NCBI GenBank assembly: GCA_003162595.1
Contig: PMNJ01000058.1
Coordinates: forward strand, 1-24,216
Reading direction: 5' to 3'
Origin: Bacteroidales bacterium
Lineage (GTDB): Bacteria; Bacteroidota; Bacteroidia; Bacteroidales; VadinHA17
Length of the DNA stretch: 24,216 nucleotides
Shown here one piece after another: positions 23,532 through 24,216 of the stretch; positions within the stretch are counted from its first letter, which is position 1; every line of letters begins with the position of its first letter. A model generated the notes under the pieces. That model was not told the origin of the DNA. It ran no database searches and saw only the letters and a program-made list of their open reading frames with translations. The position numbers were made by a program, and so were the translations under genes.

Positions 23532-24216
23532 TTAAAAACTCTTAAAATTCATAATTATATTATAAACCCTTTCTCTTGTTTCTTCGGGTGTAGGATTGAG
23601 TTCTTCAGTCGTAAACTTTCCATTCTTTATGTCGATCCTTTCAAAGACCATCAGGTATAAATCAAAAATAATCTCAAGACTTAACTGATACCGTGGTTCC
23701 AGAGAAGGTTTGATTTCTTTAATTATATCATATGTTTTCAAACGGTATTCGTCGGCAAGTGAATAATATTGTTTTATCAGGTTACGAAAGTTTCTATTCA
23801 CAGGCGTCCCATCTGCAAATGTGCGAAGGGCCTTCCGGCTGAGGTGATTTTTAAGAATCAGGTCATCAGCAAAATAACTTAGGTTGTTTAGCTGATCCTT
23901 CTGAAAATCCCTTATGATATGAACCAGGTAACTGAAAATGGCACATGGTGTTGCGGCCCATTTTACATCAAACTGAGGGCTCTCATGACAGCCGTTAATT
24001 ATCTGAAGGCTGTTCAGATGCACAAATATTGAGGCCGGAGCAACTGAGGCCCCGCCGGAATATTCAAGAAAAGCATCCAGAGTTGGGAATCCGTCATTGT
24101 TAATGTCGTAGATCATCGATTTTGCAAAAACTTCCATAGGCCAAAGGGGGATTCTGAATTTTTCAATAGTCTCAATAAGCTCTCCCTGAAGGACATTGCA
24201 TTCTTTTGAAATTATA
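23532..24216 (-). CDS. Squalene/phytoene synthase family protein, 5' end missing at window edge
   Basis: An ATG at 24137 exists, but the frame stays open to the window edge with family-like sequence (TIEKFRIPLWPMEVFAKSM), so the true start is outside. The visible part matches trans-isoprenyl head-to-head synthases: LDAFLEYSGGASVAPASIFVHL corresponds to the conserved YxxxVAG...G helix, and SYLVHIIRDFQKDQLNN carries the second Asp-rich motif (DxxxD). The first Asp motif (DxxxD, about 80 residues before) is presumably on the missing side. Product could be squalene (hopanoid route) or phytoene (carotenoid route). Confidence 0.8.
   Translation of the reverse strand, partial: IISKECNVLQGELIETIEKFRIPLWPMEVFAKSMIYDINNDGFPTLDAFLEYSGGASVAPASIFVHLNSLQIINGCHESPQFDVKWAATPCAIFSYLVHIIRDFQKDQLNNLSYFADDLILKNHLSRKALRTFADGTPVNRNFRNLIKQYYSLADEYRLKTYDIIKEIKPSLEPRYQLSLEIIFDLYLMVFERIDIKNGKFTTEELNPTPEETRERVYNIIMNFKSF

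Overview
The window looks like a piece of a Bacteroidota (Bacteroidetes) chromosome, probably a free-living, Bacteroidales-like organism. This is inferred from AT-rich DNA, outer-membrane beta-barrels with carboxypeptidase-like N-terminal domains, a DUF5686 protein, FISUMP-type lipoproteins, several secreted glycoside hydrolases, weak Shine-Dalgarno sites, and a few upstream boxes matching the Bacteroidota sigma-A -7 consensus TAnnTTTG. Every intact gene I can support lies on the minus strand, so transcription runs from high to low coordinates. No rRNA, tRNA, CRISPR array, transposase or integrase is visible.

Right part (24216 to about 16850): a squalene/phytoene synthase cut by the window edge, a lipoprotein of unknown function and a secreted GH16 glucanase form a tight group that ends at a CACAAAG-rich palindrome. 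Next come a FakA-FakB type fatty-acid kinase fusion and a DUF1295 membrane enzyme (11 bp apart, plausibly a lipid pair), then a secreted GH106-like glycosidase.

Middle part (16690 to 11127): a secreted TPR protein precedes a compact run of alpha/beta hydrolase, FISUMP lipoprotein, DgkA-type lipid kinase, a secreted GH1 beta-glucosidase, and a four-haem-motif cytochrome c whose TTG start overlaps the GH1 stop codon.

Left part (10865 to 1): a DUF5686 outer-membrane protein closely followed by a PAP2 phosphatase, a large TonB-receptor-like beta-barrel, a caspase-fold lipoprotein with a PEGA domain, a protein with two SPOR domains, a FemAB/GNAT-like acyltransferase, and the start of a second FISUMP-like lipoprotein at the edge. 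The gaps here hold two likely gene relics: a plus-strand ATP-grasp N-terminus and a minus-strand C-terminal tail followed by a perfect 17-bp-stem terminator. There is also a pentanucleotide tract upstream of the edge lipoprotein.

No single large defence or mobile system is present. The theme is cell envelope: outer-membrane assembly, lipid phosphorylation and dephosphorylation, lipoproteins and secreted glycan degradation. The most unusual points are the GH1-cytochrome coupling, the surface-type caspase lipoprotein, the kinase-carrier fusion and the two gene relics.
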